In this document: piece after piece, positions 46,218-57,539 of the stretch | Layout of the letters: the number at the start of each line of letters is the position of its first letter | How positions within the stretch are numbered: the first letter of the stretch is position 1 | Assembly (NCBI RefSeq): GCF_000264995.1 | Contig: NW_006767441.1 | Span: 1,252,370-1,316,369, forward strand | Direction: 5' to 3' | Length of the DNA: 64,000 bases | Source of the DNA: Punctularia strigosozonata HHB-11173 SS5 | Lineage: Eukaryota; Basidiomycota; Agaricomycetes; Corticiales; Punctulariaceae | Program-made: the position numbers and the translations under genes | Notes under the pieces: model-generated | The model's input: the letters and a program-made list of their open reading frames with translations, nothing else | Told to the model about the DNA's origin: nothing | The model's database searches: none

Positions 46218-46461
46218 GATTGAGCTGAGGTATGAGAGGTCACAGATGCAGGTAGCGGGTGCTTCGCAGTTATATGGCGATCTCGAGCCATCTCAAGCAC
46301 CGCTCTGCCAAGAAGATCCCGCCCGTGACGTCAGGAGATAGCCGTCGCATCTCCTCGCTCAAGCTCAGACTAGACTCTGCAGCCAGCCACTATGACGGAA
46401 GCGAATAGTCCGTTTGAGGAGGTAAAGCCTACATATGTATCCATACACTGAATAACGCAAG

Positions 46462-49116
46462 CTAGAACAGTAAATCGTCATCGTTCGTCTTGGAGTGCCC
46501 CGACTTTGGCTGATCAACGTCCCCAAACGCGCCGTCCAGGTCCGCGTAAGGATCAAGTGCGAGCGCGGCCCTTTGACCATGCGTGCCTTGGCCCTCGTCC
46601 TCGTCATCTTCCTGATCACCATCCCCGTTCTCCTGACCTTCCTCGTCGCCCAGGTCATTCTCCTGTGTCGTCGGTGTCGGTGGCGCTGGCTTATCGGCCA
46701 GGGAACGCGGGTTTCCAGTGGAGGACGCGCGCTCCACCGGTCCAGGTCCCGCAACCTTGATTGACATGGGAGGCAAGCTGGGTTGCGATAGGGGAACGAG
46801 CACAGCACGAGAATGAGCGTTCAGCGCCGGGCTGTCCACCAATGCCTTCCCCATCGTATTGCGAATGAATGTCTAGGACGCCGAAGGCGAGGTCAGCGGA
46901 CGTTTCACGCATGCAAATAAGCTTCACCTCGGGGTTCTTGTGGTATATGCTACCCAGCGTCCCTGTATGCAGCAGCAGTTGGTCAAGCGCACCCCGATCC
47001 ATGCGGTCCGCGTCGGTAGTTATGGCCGGTTTCTCCGCTAGGACAACGTCTCTGGCGACGGCGGCATCAATAGCCAGCAACCGCCAGTACATGTATCCGC
47101 GGTCCCGCAGATCGGGGTTGTCGACCTCTTCGGTGCAGACCTTGAGAATCTCGGTCGCGAGTTTCTGCGCTTGTTGGGATTGAGGTTTGTAAACAAACAG
47201 TTTGACCGCTGCCGTGAGCAATGCCAACTGAACCTGGGGAACTAGTCAGCAACGTGTTTTACGTTTTGTTCAGCGATAAGAAACCTCCGTAGACTCCTCG
47301 TTGAAGTTGAACCTCAAGTCGTCCAGTAGCTCTTCCGCATTATCGATTCTGTTCGCGTATTGGCCGATCACCCATATCATCGATGCCTTGGACTCTGGCT
47401 CGTCCAATGCGTCCAGGTTCTCGCATAGCGTAGGGATGATGCCTTCGTACCGCCCAGGATACCGCCTGAAGATATCTTTGATGACAATGACGGCCTCCTG
47501 TACGACATACGTGACTTTGGTGGAGATGAGCTGGAGGAGAGCTTGTATGCAGGAGTTCGCTGCCGCTTCGACTTTGATGGCAAGACGGCCGATGGAGCGG
47601 ACCGCTTTGCGTACGAAGTCCACGTCGACTTCCGAGGCATATCTGCAAAGTAGATATGAACGAGAAACTGAAGAAACGGTAAGGCACGACTTACTCTTGT
47701 AATTCCGCGAGCACTTCCTTTGCATTATCCTCCCTGGCGAGCCGGTACATGATCTCAAGCTTCGCCATCTTGACATAGACAGGGTCGTTGTACTTGCAGA
47801 AGAAAACCTTAACGTCGTTCCTCAGCACTGTTGGTCTACGCTGAATGATCAGGAGAATGTTGCGTAGTGCTACGTATTGGATCTCCGGCCCGGAGGATAG
47901 CATAGTGACTGTTCCCAAGGATGTTTCAGTATGATCACGCGGAACGTTCGGCATATGCGCACCTAAAGGCGGGCCCATCTTCTTGCATATATGCTCGATG
48001 AGCTTGCGATCCTCCATGTAGTTCATCAAATAAAGCAGGACTTTGATGGCGGTCAAGACAACGGCCGTGTTCGCATGCTGCAACTGGATTATAATCCGGT
48101 CGGACATGGCCTCAGCATCCGCGTGCCGCTCAGGGACAAATCTTAGTATGGAGTCCAGGATGTATACCTGTCCCCACCTAGAAAAACAAGCGGTTAACAT
48201 AGCCCTACCCAACATTACGCCCTGAAGCTCACTCTGAACTTTCGCCCAAGGCTGCTAGGAGTTTGTTGGCGATGGAAAGGTTCAGCTTGAAGATGACCCC
48301 GTCATATCTGTCCCCGATCTCAGTCAGGGCGGCAACGGCGTTCGAGACCACGGTAGCGTTGCTGTCCAGCAATAGGTCGCGCAACATCTCCACAAACCCG
48401 CCCTTCTCCGCACGTCGAGGATCCGCAGTATACAGCTTAGCAACACATATTGCAGCGGTCTTCCTGACGTATGGGTCCCTGTCTTTCAGACAGTGTCGTA
48501 GCTGTTCAGCAAGAGATTCCGTTACGACAGGTATGGGAATGTATGACATTGTTCGGATGGCTAAGGCGCGAACGAGAGGGTTTCGGTCGTTGCAGTCCTA
48601 TATGACATTAGACAAGGCGTCTCCATTAACGAAGCCCATCGCACCTGCTGGAAGTTGGGTATAACCATATGTATTTGTTCATGCTTCGTTCGCCCATAGC
48701 TGACCAAGAACAGATACACCACTGCGGTGAACATCAGCATCCAAGTCCTGTCATATTGTGCACGCTACGCACTCTTCTTGATTTCGATGGATGGGGTACC
48801 CAAACATTGCACGACGTCGGGGAAGAGCGGCGACACTGCAGCAACGATCGTCAATCCGCGGGCCAGCCGCTACGGCGTACGATAGGTACCGACTGTCGTT
48901 GCCCATTGTGATATTCGCAATGATCTTCTTGAGCGCCGTCTTCCGCTTCACGAACTTTTTGTCCTTGCCATCCGCTGCGACTTGCAGTTCCGTGCGGAAC
49001 TCCTACGTTGCGGATGATGAATGCCGAGATTCGGGGCCTCTGCGCACATGGTTTGGACGGACCTGGATCTTGCCTCTCGTGAAGAACTTAGCATCTTGTC
49101 CTGCATTGCCGCTCAT
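46462..49116 (-). CDS. AP-1 complex beta adaptin
   Basis: A multi-exon gene from ATG 49116 ([18 protein letters not shown]) to a stop at 46462-46464. The whole trunk domain of HEAT-like repeats is present: [91 protein letters not shown] and [19 protein letters not shown]. The trunk is followed by an acidic hinge ending DDDLLF. There is no C-terminal ear domain, so the protein (about 730 residues) is shorter than animal beta adaptins; this form occurs in other fungi. AP-1 sorts cargo into clathrin vesicles between trans-Golgi and endosomes. Confidence 0.9.
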
Positions 49117-49288
49117 TCTTCTGTCCGTCGAAACGCGGAGGTGGGCGTGGATACGCAATGGCTGCAGTAGCTTCGGCTGGCAGCTCGATGATCAGAGTGC
49201 ACGAGAAGTCACATGGTGCAACGCTCTTCTTGCGGTTTCCCCTGAGCGTCCGAATTTATTTGCATACAAAGTGCTTGCTCCATAGTCA
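49117..49288. promoter_or_regulatory. Compact divergent promoter, AP-1 beta / Nepro gene
   Basis: Only 172 nt separate the two divergent ATGs, so the genes must share promoter sequence and may be co-expressed. Confidence 0.5.
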
Positions 49289-50649
49289 ATGCCTAATCAA
49301 CGTTTTGTCAAGTTCGAGAACGTCGTCTGCTTGCCAAGAGCGTCTCTCTCTGCCGAAGCTCAATCGTCAGTGGACTCCGTACTCAAGCATCTCAAGGGAC
49401 ATTCTCGCCGACTGCAGACGGCACTTTCCGCTCATGGCGACGAACTGAGGCTGCTGGAGCGACTGTACTACAAGGGCAAGAACCAGCACAGGTCCGCCAT
49501 ATTTTGGCAACGCGCCGTCGAGATGCGAAGGTTTGGTCGCAGGCTCGCGGACATGATGCTGGCAGAGATGGTCGAGGCTTTCCGAGGCTCCTTCTGGGGG
49601 AACGCGTTACTAGAAAAGTACGTTTGCAAAGTCGAAGGTATAATTCCCATGCTCAGAGGGTGATAGTCCCAAGGTCATGAAAGGAGCGTGGACGCATGTA
49701 CCGATTGCTGGTTTCGCTTCTCGTGTACATGAACGGCTGTCGGCTGCTTGTCAATTGCTGGAAGAGGTATGCACCACACATGCTCGTGGTTATCCAATTA
49801 ATTGATTACTGCTCAAAGACACGCCTGCGTCTCTCGTCGGCATACAGGTAAGAATTACTGCTGGATCCTTATCATAATCCGCTGACGGATACCGGAAGTT
49901 CAGCTGTTTCACGTCAGCGATGAAGACCGCATACTTCCTGCAGCTGGTTCTCACTCTCACAGCCATTGCCGCCCGGTTGAACGCCCTGCTACTCGAGATT
50001 CACCCGATGTTCGAAGAATGTATCGAGACAATACACACATTGATCCATGTGCTAGATGTGAGGTCCACCTCGGGATGACATACATTCCCGGTAACTGACT
50101 CAGTTTCAGCCGTCCACTCTTCCCAGGATTACTGCTACCACAAGCCAGCCGAAACTGGACGCTTCATCGACACCTCCTTTCGTGGACACCCCGGGGGGTG
50201 ATGATGACGTGGAAGACCTGGACAGTGCAGTCACCACGAATCCACAACGCAACCCCTCGGGTTCTCTAGTTGGGGGACTCGCTCCTCGCGAACATGTGAC
50301 TCGTCATTTTACGAATCTTGACCGCCCAGGTTACAGGCCCGGCGACACACCCAGCTCTTCGTCACGGTTTGGTATGCAGCGTCTGCTCCTGAATCACGCA
50401 GACGCTAACCCATCTCTGCTAGGTTCAGATTCCACCACGGCGCAGATGCCAGCTCCGACTCGAGACGTTTCAGGTCGCCCAAAATCATCCACTTCCAGGA
50501 CTGCCGCCGTCGCTCCTGTGAAGTCTTCTATTGTCGTGGCCAAAAGGAAAACACAAACACAAGCCGACTCGCCGCTCCCAAAGCCGGCAATGAAGAAAGT
50601 CAAAAAGGTCAAAGCGGACGAGATAGACGACATCTTCTCGGGCATTTGA
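49289..50649 (+). CDS. Nepro-domain nucleolar protein (RNase MRP-associated family)
   Basis: A multi-exon gene from ATG 49289. The N-terminal part has the Nepro signature LLERLYYKGKNQHRSAIFWQ followed by RRFGRRLADMML. Later exons give KVMKGAWTHVPIAGF and a helical part. A long disordered region leads to a basic nucleolar-type end (AMKKVKKVKADEIDDIFSGI). The KK-rich end with DEIDDIF is seen in other nucleolar RNA-processing proteins. Fungal relatives have been linked to RNase MRP; that role is taken from the family and not seen here. Confidence 0.75.
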
Positions 50650-51070
50650 TGACTATAAGTAGCCTCGCCCTGGCCGCCGACACTAAGTACACCCAAGCGT
50701 TCTGGGTCTTAGCCCAAGGTCCGGGGTTGATGTCAGAAAACTCGATTGTGGACCGACTGAAACGAGATCAGCAGACTCGGTATCACCGAGCAGGTATATA
50801 CGGCGAGCGTAGTTGTTTTAACTACCTACTCTTGTCGACTTTTCGGACCCGTACGCTCATGCGAAGTGTCGGACGAGTGTCAGATGGTCGATATTATGAA
50901 TAGACGTGATGATCGAAGGCACAAGGTCAGGGGAACGCATGCACGCTTATCAGATCAGAACGTCAACAATTACACTCGGCATCCTCATGATCATATATAG
51001 GGCGTGCAGAACGCCTCGCATCGGCATCCGAACACATACCAAGTTATCTCTACCCCGAAACCTACGGACA
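50650..51070 (+). promoter_or_regulatory. Intergenic region with TATA box before the methyltransferase
   Basis: No gene is supported. A TATATA box at 50994-50999 lies about 75 nt upstream of the methyltransferase ATG, with a short leader between. Confidence 0.5.
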
Positions 51071-51930
51071 ATGTCGACCTTCACCAAGGACGCCTTCGTC
51101 AAGAGCGACCAGTACCACAACTCGTTCCTCATCCCGAAGGACGAGATCTTGGAGGCTGCAGTCGAGAACAGCGCCGCGAACGGCCTTCCAGACATAGCCG
51201 TCTCCGCTGCGCAAGGAAAATTCCTCTCGCTCCTCGCCAAGTCCATCGGAGCCAAGCGCATCCTCGAAGTCGGCACTCTGGGCGGGTACGTCCCCCTCCC
51301 CCCTCGACGCTGTCTAACATCCTCGACGCGACCATGCTAAACATAGTTTCGCTATAGTTACTCTACCATCTGGCTCTCCCGCGCACTCCCCGCGGACGGG
51401 AAGCTTATCACCTGCGAACTCTCCCCGAAGCACGCGGAGGTCAATATTCATAATCCTTTCGCCTTGACGACCTCGCAGCCCCCTTGTTGACAATTACACG
51501 GACAGGTCGCCCGTGCCAACATCGCCAACGCAGGTTTCGCCGACAAGGCCGAGGTGCTCGTCGGCCCCGCCGCCGACACCCTCAAGGGCCTGAACCCCCC
51601 GGAGCCGTTCGACCTCGCCTTCATCGACGCCGACAAGCCCTCGAACGTCATCTACTTCAAAGAAGCGGAGCGCCTCGTCAAGTCGGGCGGAGTGATCGTA
51701 AGTCGTCGTTGGGCCGCCCTCGCACTCTCGCGACGCTCACGCGCCAGATTGTCGACAACGTCGTGCGTCAAGGTAAAGTGGCCGACACGACGGTCGAGCC
51801 CGACGCCAACTCGAAGGGGGTCCGCGCGCTCCTCGAGTATCTCAAGACCAACACCGAGGTGGATGCGACCACCATCGCAACCGTCGGAGAGAAGGGTTTC
51901 GACGGCTTCCTGTACGCTGTCCGCAAGTAG
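51071..51930 (+). CDS. Class I SAM-dependent O-methyltransferase, CCoAOMT-like
   Basis: Four exons, 51071-51285, 51358-51439, 51506-51697 and 51748-51930, give 223 residues. The SAM-binding motif I is ILEVGTLGGYSTIWLSRALP, split by intron 1. The metal-binding and catalytic stretch FDLAFIDADKPSNVIYF and the downstream VDNVVRQGKVADT complete the family pattern. Members methylate catechols or other ortho-diphenols using Mg2+; the fungal substrates are mostly unknown. A close TATA box suggests strong, regulated expression. Confidence 0.9.
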
Positions 51931-52340
51931 ATGCACCGTACAACGATACAGCGTACCGCATCCATGTGTAGCGTTTATTTGCAGAGCGTCCCCGGAATGT
52001 AGATGTCTACCATCAGACGAGCTCGACAAGCTAAAGAAAATCAGTGTGTTGCACTCTGCGGCACCGGATGGGATTAGCGGTGTCAACCTGTGCATTGCAT
52101 GTGACGACCAAAAAAGCACTACCATACAGCAGCGCGTAATGTAAGCGAGACCACCAGCACTAGGCGAGGGAGTTATGAACGCAATTCAAAAGTCCATGTC
52201 AAAAGAGTCCACCGAGAGCAAGTAAAGAAAACGGTTATTTTATCCTTTATACTACGAAAGCGCCGCGATCACGTTTGGTGTCGCTAATTAACTGCAGCAG
52301 CTGACGCGAGTCCGTGATGAGGATGGTTGAGTGGGGTCGC
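51931..52340. other. Intergenic region between convergent 3' ends
   Basis: No gene is supported between the methyltransferase and the cupredoxin 3' ends. Confidence 0.4.
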
Positions 52341-53743
52341 TTAGAGCGCGAAGAACGACGCGGCGATGGCGACGACACCGACGAGGGCGCCCGACACTGA
52401 GAGGGCACCGGCACCGCTGGTCGACGACGCAGCGGGGGCTGAGGTAGCAGCCGAGCTGGACGCGGGGGCGGAGGTCGCGGACGAGGCAGCGGACGAGCTC
52501 GAGGACGAGGCGGCGGCGTTGAGGGCGGCGGTGATGTCCTGGGGGATCATGAGCGGGGCGCTGCCGGCGTTGCCGAGGTTGACGGTGCCGTCCGCGTTCA
52601 TGACGTCGGGGTTGGCGGCGAGGACGTTGCGGGTGAACATGATGTTCTCGGCCATCGCGGACTGGGCCCAGGACGGCATGCTCGACATGTCCATGGACGA
52701 ACCCCAGGCGGCGGCCATCGGGCTGCCCTGGGTCATCTGGCTGGAGTACGAGGCCATCGCGGCCATGTCGGAGCTGTTGGCAGCCATGCTCGCCATCATG
52801 CCGGCGGCGGAGACCTGGAAGTTGTCGGCGGTCGGGGGGTTACTAGAAAGGTATATGAGTGACCGGTCTGGACGAACTTGCAGACGGTGCAGACGTACAT
52901 GATACCGAACATGCCCTTCTCGCAGTGACCGGGGGTGCCGCAGTAGAAGAAGGTCGGGTTGGTGTCGTTGACGACCTGGGTGAAGACGAACGACTTGTTC
53001 TGCTCGCCGGACGCGAACGGCGCGTTCGAGGTCTTGTTGCAGAGCTCGAGCTGCGACGACTTGGTGACCGTGTGGTTGTTGGCGCCCCACATGAACATGA
53101 CGGTGTCGCCGACGGAGGCGTTCACCGCGAAGGGGACGTAGCGGAGGACACCCTGGGAGGGCGCGACGATGACGGTGTGCGTGGCGCCGGTGCCGTAGCT
53201 GCCGGAGCTCGCGGTCGCGGTGCCCGGGGTGTAGGTCGCCTGGGGGGAGCCGAAGGAGGCGATGCACTGCTGGACACAGCTGTCGTACGACGAGCCACCC
53301 CAGTTGCTCGAGCCGGAGCCGTAGGTCGCGGTCGAGTAAGCCGCGGAGGTGGACGAGGTGTAGGCGGCGGTAGAGGTGTCCAACATGGTCGAGGTCGAGT
53401 CGATCATGGTCGAGGAGGTCGAGTAGCTCTCGACCGAGGAGGTCGAGTCGTAGCCGTAGCTCTCGACCGAGGAACTCGAGTAGCTCTCAACCGAGGAGCT
53501 CGAGTAGCTCTCGACCGAGGAGCTCGAGTCGTAGCCGTAGCTGTCGCTCGAACCGTACGAGCTGCCGGATGAACCGTAGCTGCTGTCAGACGAGCCGTAG
53601 CTGTCAGATGAGCCGTAGCTGTCAGACGAGCCGTAGGAGCTGCCGCTCGAGGAGCCGTAGGAGCTCGAAGAGTCGTAGGTGGGGGCAGCGGCGACGAAGC
53701 CGGCGGTGGCCAAGATGGCGACAACGGATGCGATTTGAACCAT
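52341..53743 (-). CDS. Secreted GPI-type cupredoxin with Ser/Tyr/Gly repeats
   Basis: Two exons, 52899-53743 and 52341-52842, give 448 residues. There is a signal peptide (about 1-20), then a tandem-repeat region (SYGSSDSYGSSDSYG, then SSSVESYSSSSVESY units). The plastocyanin-like domain has the copper ligands in order: His in WGANNHTVT, then Cys, His and Met in FFYCGTPGHCEKGMFG. A Met/Ala/Ser-rich segment (GMMASMAAN, AAMASYSSQM), a Ser/Ala-rich stalk and a hydrophobic tail (SGALVGVVAIAASFFAL) follow, typical of GPI attachment. The blue copper fold suggests electron transfer or copper handling at the cell surface. The splice restores FGIINPPTADNF. Confidence 0.9.
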
Positions 53744-54564
53744 CGTAAGAGTTGGAGGAAGAATTAACCGTTAAGGTGGTGAATGTCGTCGGACGGTAGA
53801 TGCGCTAGGCAAAGACTGGCTTGACCTCCCTGGAGGATAAAAAGTGCTTCTCTATCAAAGAGGGTGATCTGCGAGAGGGGTGAGCAAACGCTACGTCGGG
53901 CGCTGGATGGGCGCTGTGCTTACCTCGAGTAACAATGAACGTATTAGACGAGACTCGGCTCGACTAAGATAGAGGAACGAAACGAAGAGGAGAGGGAAGA
54001 TGGGGTGAAGACACCGTGAGGGGCGAATGATGGCGCACGCTGTCTTTATAGCGTCCTCTGCTGATGCTGATGGCTCCGATCTGCTGGGACACTGCTTCGT
54101 TGCCCTCGTTACTACGCTCCCAACTTAGGACGACGCCCCGTTCCGTCTGATCATTGGCTCTGCCCCGCTTCCTTCTCCCTCGCCAGCCCAGCAACCAACG
54201 CGACCTTTTGATCCAGCGCACACAGCTCGAAACAGATTCAGCCAGCTTTCTCCCCGAAATCAGTAGCCTAGTAGCGTCAACGCGGCGGGATTGCCGTGCG
54301 CCATACCGGCCATTCTCCCATCACCGACGAACCCGGTCATCAGCCGCTTTTTTTCTCATCGGCTTCGATCCCATCTCGACGACGAGCTTCTACCTCGAAA
54401 TCCTCCTCGACCGCCATTGGCCTATTAACACCAACTAACTACAAGGGCATACCCTTCGTTGCGGACAACCAGCTTCATATGCTGGACGACCAATGCTTCC
54501 GTCGTAAAAAAAAACCCGTGCAGACGTGTGTTGTATTGTGCTGTGTCAGATAACCGGACATAAA
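53744..54564 (-). promoter_or_regulatory. Upstream region of the cupredoxin gene with TATA box
   Basis: No gene is supported. On the minus strand a CTATAAA element at 54045-54051 lies about 300 nt upstream of the cupredoxin ATG. The distance suggests a long leader, perhaps with an intron. Confidence 0.45.
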
Positions 54565-55949
54565 TTACACCCTTCTGGGCCTCATACCCGGACCAGATGG
54601 CAAGCCAACCCTCGGCCTCGCTGCAGGCACCGACCGCCCCGAGGCTGCACTCGCACCCCCGACGTCGTCCATTCCGCTTCGTCCTGAGCGCACGGAGACC
54701 ATATCATCGTCATCGCGGGTAGCCAGAGGCGACCCAGCATTGCGCGCAGCCGCCTGCCGTTTCGCGTCCCTCATAGCCTTCAGACGATTCGAGGCCTTCG
54801 ACCCCGCTCCGCCCGTCTCCTCGGCGTACGCGTCGCTGGATCGAGAGGGTGCCGGAGAGTACTCCCGCGGGCGTGAGGGCGCGGCGTCGTACCCTCGCGC
54901 GGTGCTGCGAGCACGCGGCGCCGGCCTGCTCGAGCTCCCAGCCGCTGCGTCGTAAATATCTCGGAACCCCCGCCCGCGAGGCGGTTCGGGGGTCTCTTCC
55001 GCTGCTGCTGCGTACCGCCGCTCCCGCTCGACCGGCTCGCGCCGTGACCGTCGGCCGGGGAAGCGTTCGCTCTCGTCAAATAGCCACTCAGGCAGATCTG
55101 ACGGATCGCGGGCTTTCTCGAGGTGATAGGCCTTCATAGCTTTAGTGAGGCGGCTCTCTTGCCCGGGAGGCGTTTCTGAGAGAAGGCGGTGGGATCAGCA
55201 CATGTTCGAAGGGATCGGAGGGATGGATCGCGTACCTTCTCCGGCTGCGTAAGCAATGTTGGCCGCCCATGCTTTACTGACGTTCACGGTCAGAGACCCG
55301 GCGGCGGAAGAGAAGTAACTCCAGAACGAGGACGTCGCGCCCGTTTCGGTGTGCTCTGCGTCATCATCCTGCACGCGCGAATCTAGAACCGAAGATTAGC
55401 ATTTGACCCCGCCATCCTATGCGGCGGATACGGACCTGGATCGTCATCCTCGTATTGTCGCCGCGACCGGTTCTGCCGGCGTTCCGCGAGTGGCTGGCGC
55501 CGCCTAGCAGAGCTCGCTTTCGGCGCATAGTCTTCCTCGTCCATGCTCGTCCGCGGGGTCGAGTTGCTCGACCGCATACGATCCAGGAACGAAGAGCCGG
55601 CCGACGACCCAGAGCCCGCGGAGGAGCTGGAGTCAAGGCTCGGTCGGTAGGACCTGTCTCCGCTCCTCGGTCGGCCGTCATAGTCGGAGGATCGGCCCAG
55701 GCGAGGAGAAGTGGGGAGGGGTGGAGGTCGGCTCCGCTCGCGTGTTGCAGAGGACGAAGATGGAAGGCTCGCGAGCGAACGCTGCGGCCGAACGGAGCGC
55801 ATCGACGAGGGCGGCGGTGGGGGCGGGGCGTTCGCATAACGATCCCTCTCATATCCTCCCCGTTCGCTTCGCGCCTGAGATCGCTCTGAGGAGCGAGCGC
55901 GTACAGACCGAGGCAAGCCGGCTCCGCTGCGTGGTCCACTGGGTAGCAT
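54565..55949 (-). CDS. Mso1-like (Sec1-binding) exocytosis protein
   Basis: Three exons, 55436-55949, 55236-55382 and 54565-55175, join to 423 residues. The first exon is Arg/Ser/Pro-rich and disordered. The splices create a conserved block: SSFWSYFSSAAGSL, NVSKAWAANIAYAAGEETPP and then SRLTKAMKAYHLEKARDPSD. This matches the Sec1-binding region of Mso1, a partner of the SM protein Sec1 in SNARE-dependent exocytosis. The rest is low-complexity. Reading through the first intron would stop the protein early, which supports the spliced model. The Mso1 name rests on this block, recalled from family knowledge. Confidence 0.75.
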
Positions 55950-57539
55950 GTTCTTGTCGTCGTCGTTTCAGATGTCGTTAAGAAGGTAGGATGTATACTC
56001 AGAAGCTCGAAGAGATAGTGAGACTAGTCCGCCTGCGACGTCGTGTGGGGTCCAGACCAGCTGGTGGAGGGGAAAGGGCGGAGGGGAGGACTTGCGGGGG
56101 CGGCGACGGCTCCGGACAAGCTGCGGTTGCCAGAGCTGCCGTCCATCGCGGGTGTTGATTGGCTCCAGGTTACGACCGTCCATGACACCCGGACTTTCAC
56201 TGCGCACTAGCACCGAGATACTCGCTCTTTCTGTCTGTCTGACCGGAAGGAATGAACATACTTGATGCCTCGTCCAAGCGCCCTCGACATATAGGCGAGC
56301 CAAGTACGCGTATATCTACGACGTCGGGTAAGTAGTGGCACATCGAACTCAATTCCCCTCGGAACGGGATCCGGGTACGGTCGTGGTGGCGATGACCAGC
56401 CCACTCGTTTTGCATCAAACAGATCCACACGGAGAAAACGAGTCCTTGGCTGTGAACCCCTGCACACATTTTGTTATTTTTTCACTTACATGACATCCCA
56501 TCCATCAGCCCTGTGATTGACTGATCCATGTCAAACCGTTTCGTGGCAAGGACTGCCGCTCTATGCACACTGCACGGAAGATACCCTCGAACTGCAGATC
56601 TTTCGGCGTTGCTGGCATGCCGTCATATAATCTATATGCTCAGATGTGTGCAGATGCATCCCGAAGCTCATTCATTTTGGCTTTCGCGACGGACGTGGCG
56701 TCCAGAAAGACCGGCACCTGCGAGTTCGGTGAAGCTATACGTCTGAGTACGGCCGCGGATCCTGTGTCGCATGTCCATACGGTGCAAGTTCGTACCTTGC
56801 AATCTGGGCCTGGACATTCAGGACCGGAGATAGGTTGCAATCGCCTTCCTGCTGCTACGATCACGGTCTCTGGAGGACATGGGAGACGTTTGCTGCTGCC
56901 AGCTGACGGCGATCAGGGCTGAAGGGTATGAATGCACGTTCTTCTGTTGTTCTTCCGGATCCTTGCTCACGGTTTCACGGTGCCGTTGTTGCGTCGTTTC
57001 TGCCGTGTTGTTCTGCGCCGATGATGAGCGCGCAGTCGGATGATGGGTCCACGGGCGCGAAGATGCACCAGCGTTTGTGATGTGTCTGGCATCGTTGTCT
57101 TGTGGATATCAAATACTGGCACATAGCTCTTTTCTGACCATGGTATTCCTAAGGAATTCGTTGATCATGACTGCCTCAGTGGCGTATCTGTACCACCTTG
57201 ACAATGATAAGCAATTACACAACTGATGTTACAGCTTCCTTGCTTTTCTGGGTTCAATGCTGTATCAGACTGTCATATACTGCCCTTATTTGCTTTAGAG
57301 TATACGCAGTATGCATTGCAGCCTCCCTCCACGGACCACTAACTTCAATGATCTTGCCTGGGCACGTGATGACTCAAAATGGCGACACAAACTCATGCTC
57401 ACCATATCGCCACAGGCAATTCGGAAAATGACAAACGACTCCGCATATAATCTGCTCGCGACCTTGTCGCTTTGCTTCGGCCACCTCATTGAAGTACAGC
57501 AACAGAGGCGCTTGCTGCTGTACTCGTTCATCATCTAGG
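55950..57539. other. Long intergenic region before sulfide:quinone oxidoreductase
   Basis: No gene is supported in 1.6 kb. Several short frames occur (for example 56563-56922), but they show no recognisable motif or splice pattern. Confidence 0.45.

Noticed and set aside
52859-53572. Long Gly/Arg/Val-rich frame opposite the cupredoxin
   Set aside because: It mirrors the Ser/Tyr/Gly repeats of the real gene and has no independent features.
53404-53650. CRISPR-like array
   Set aside because: The regular repeats are codon-level repeats of the cupredoxin's Ser/Tyr/Gly region in a eukaryotic gene.
56528-57431. Possible small genes upstream of SQR
   Set aside because: Short frames without motifs, consistent splice sites or biased codon use.
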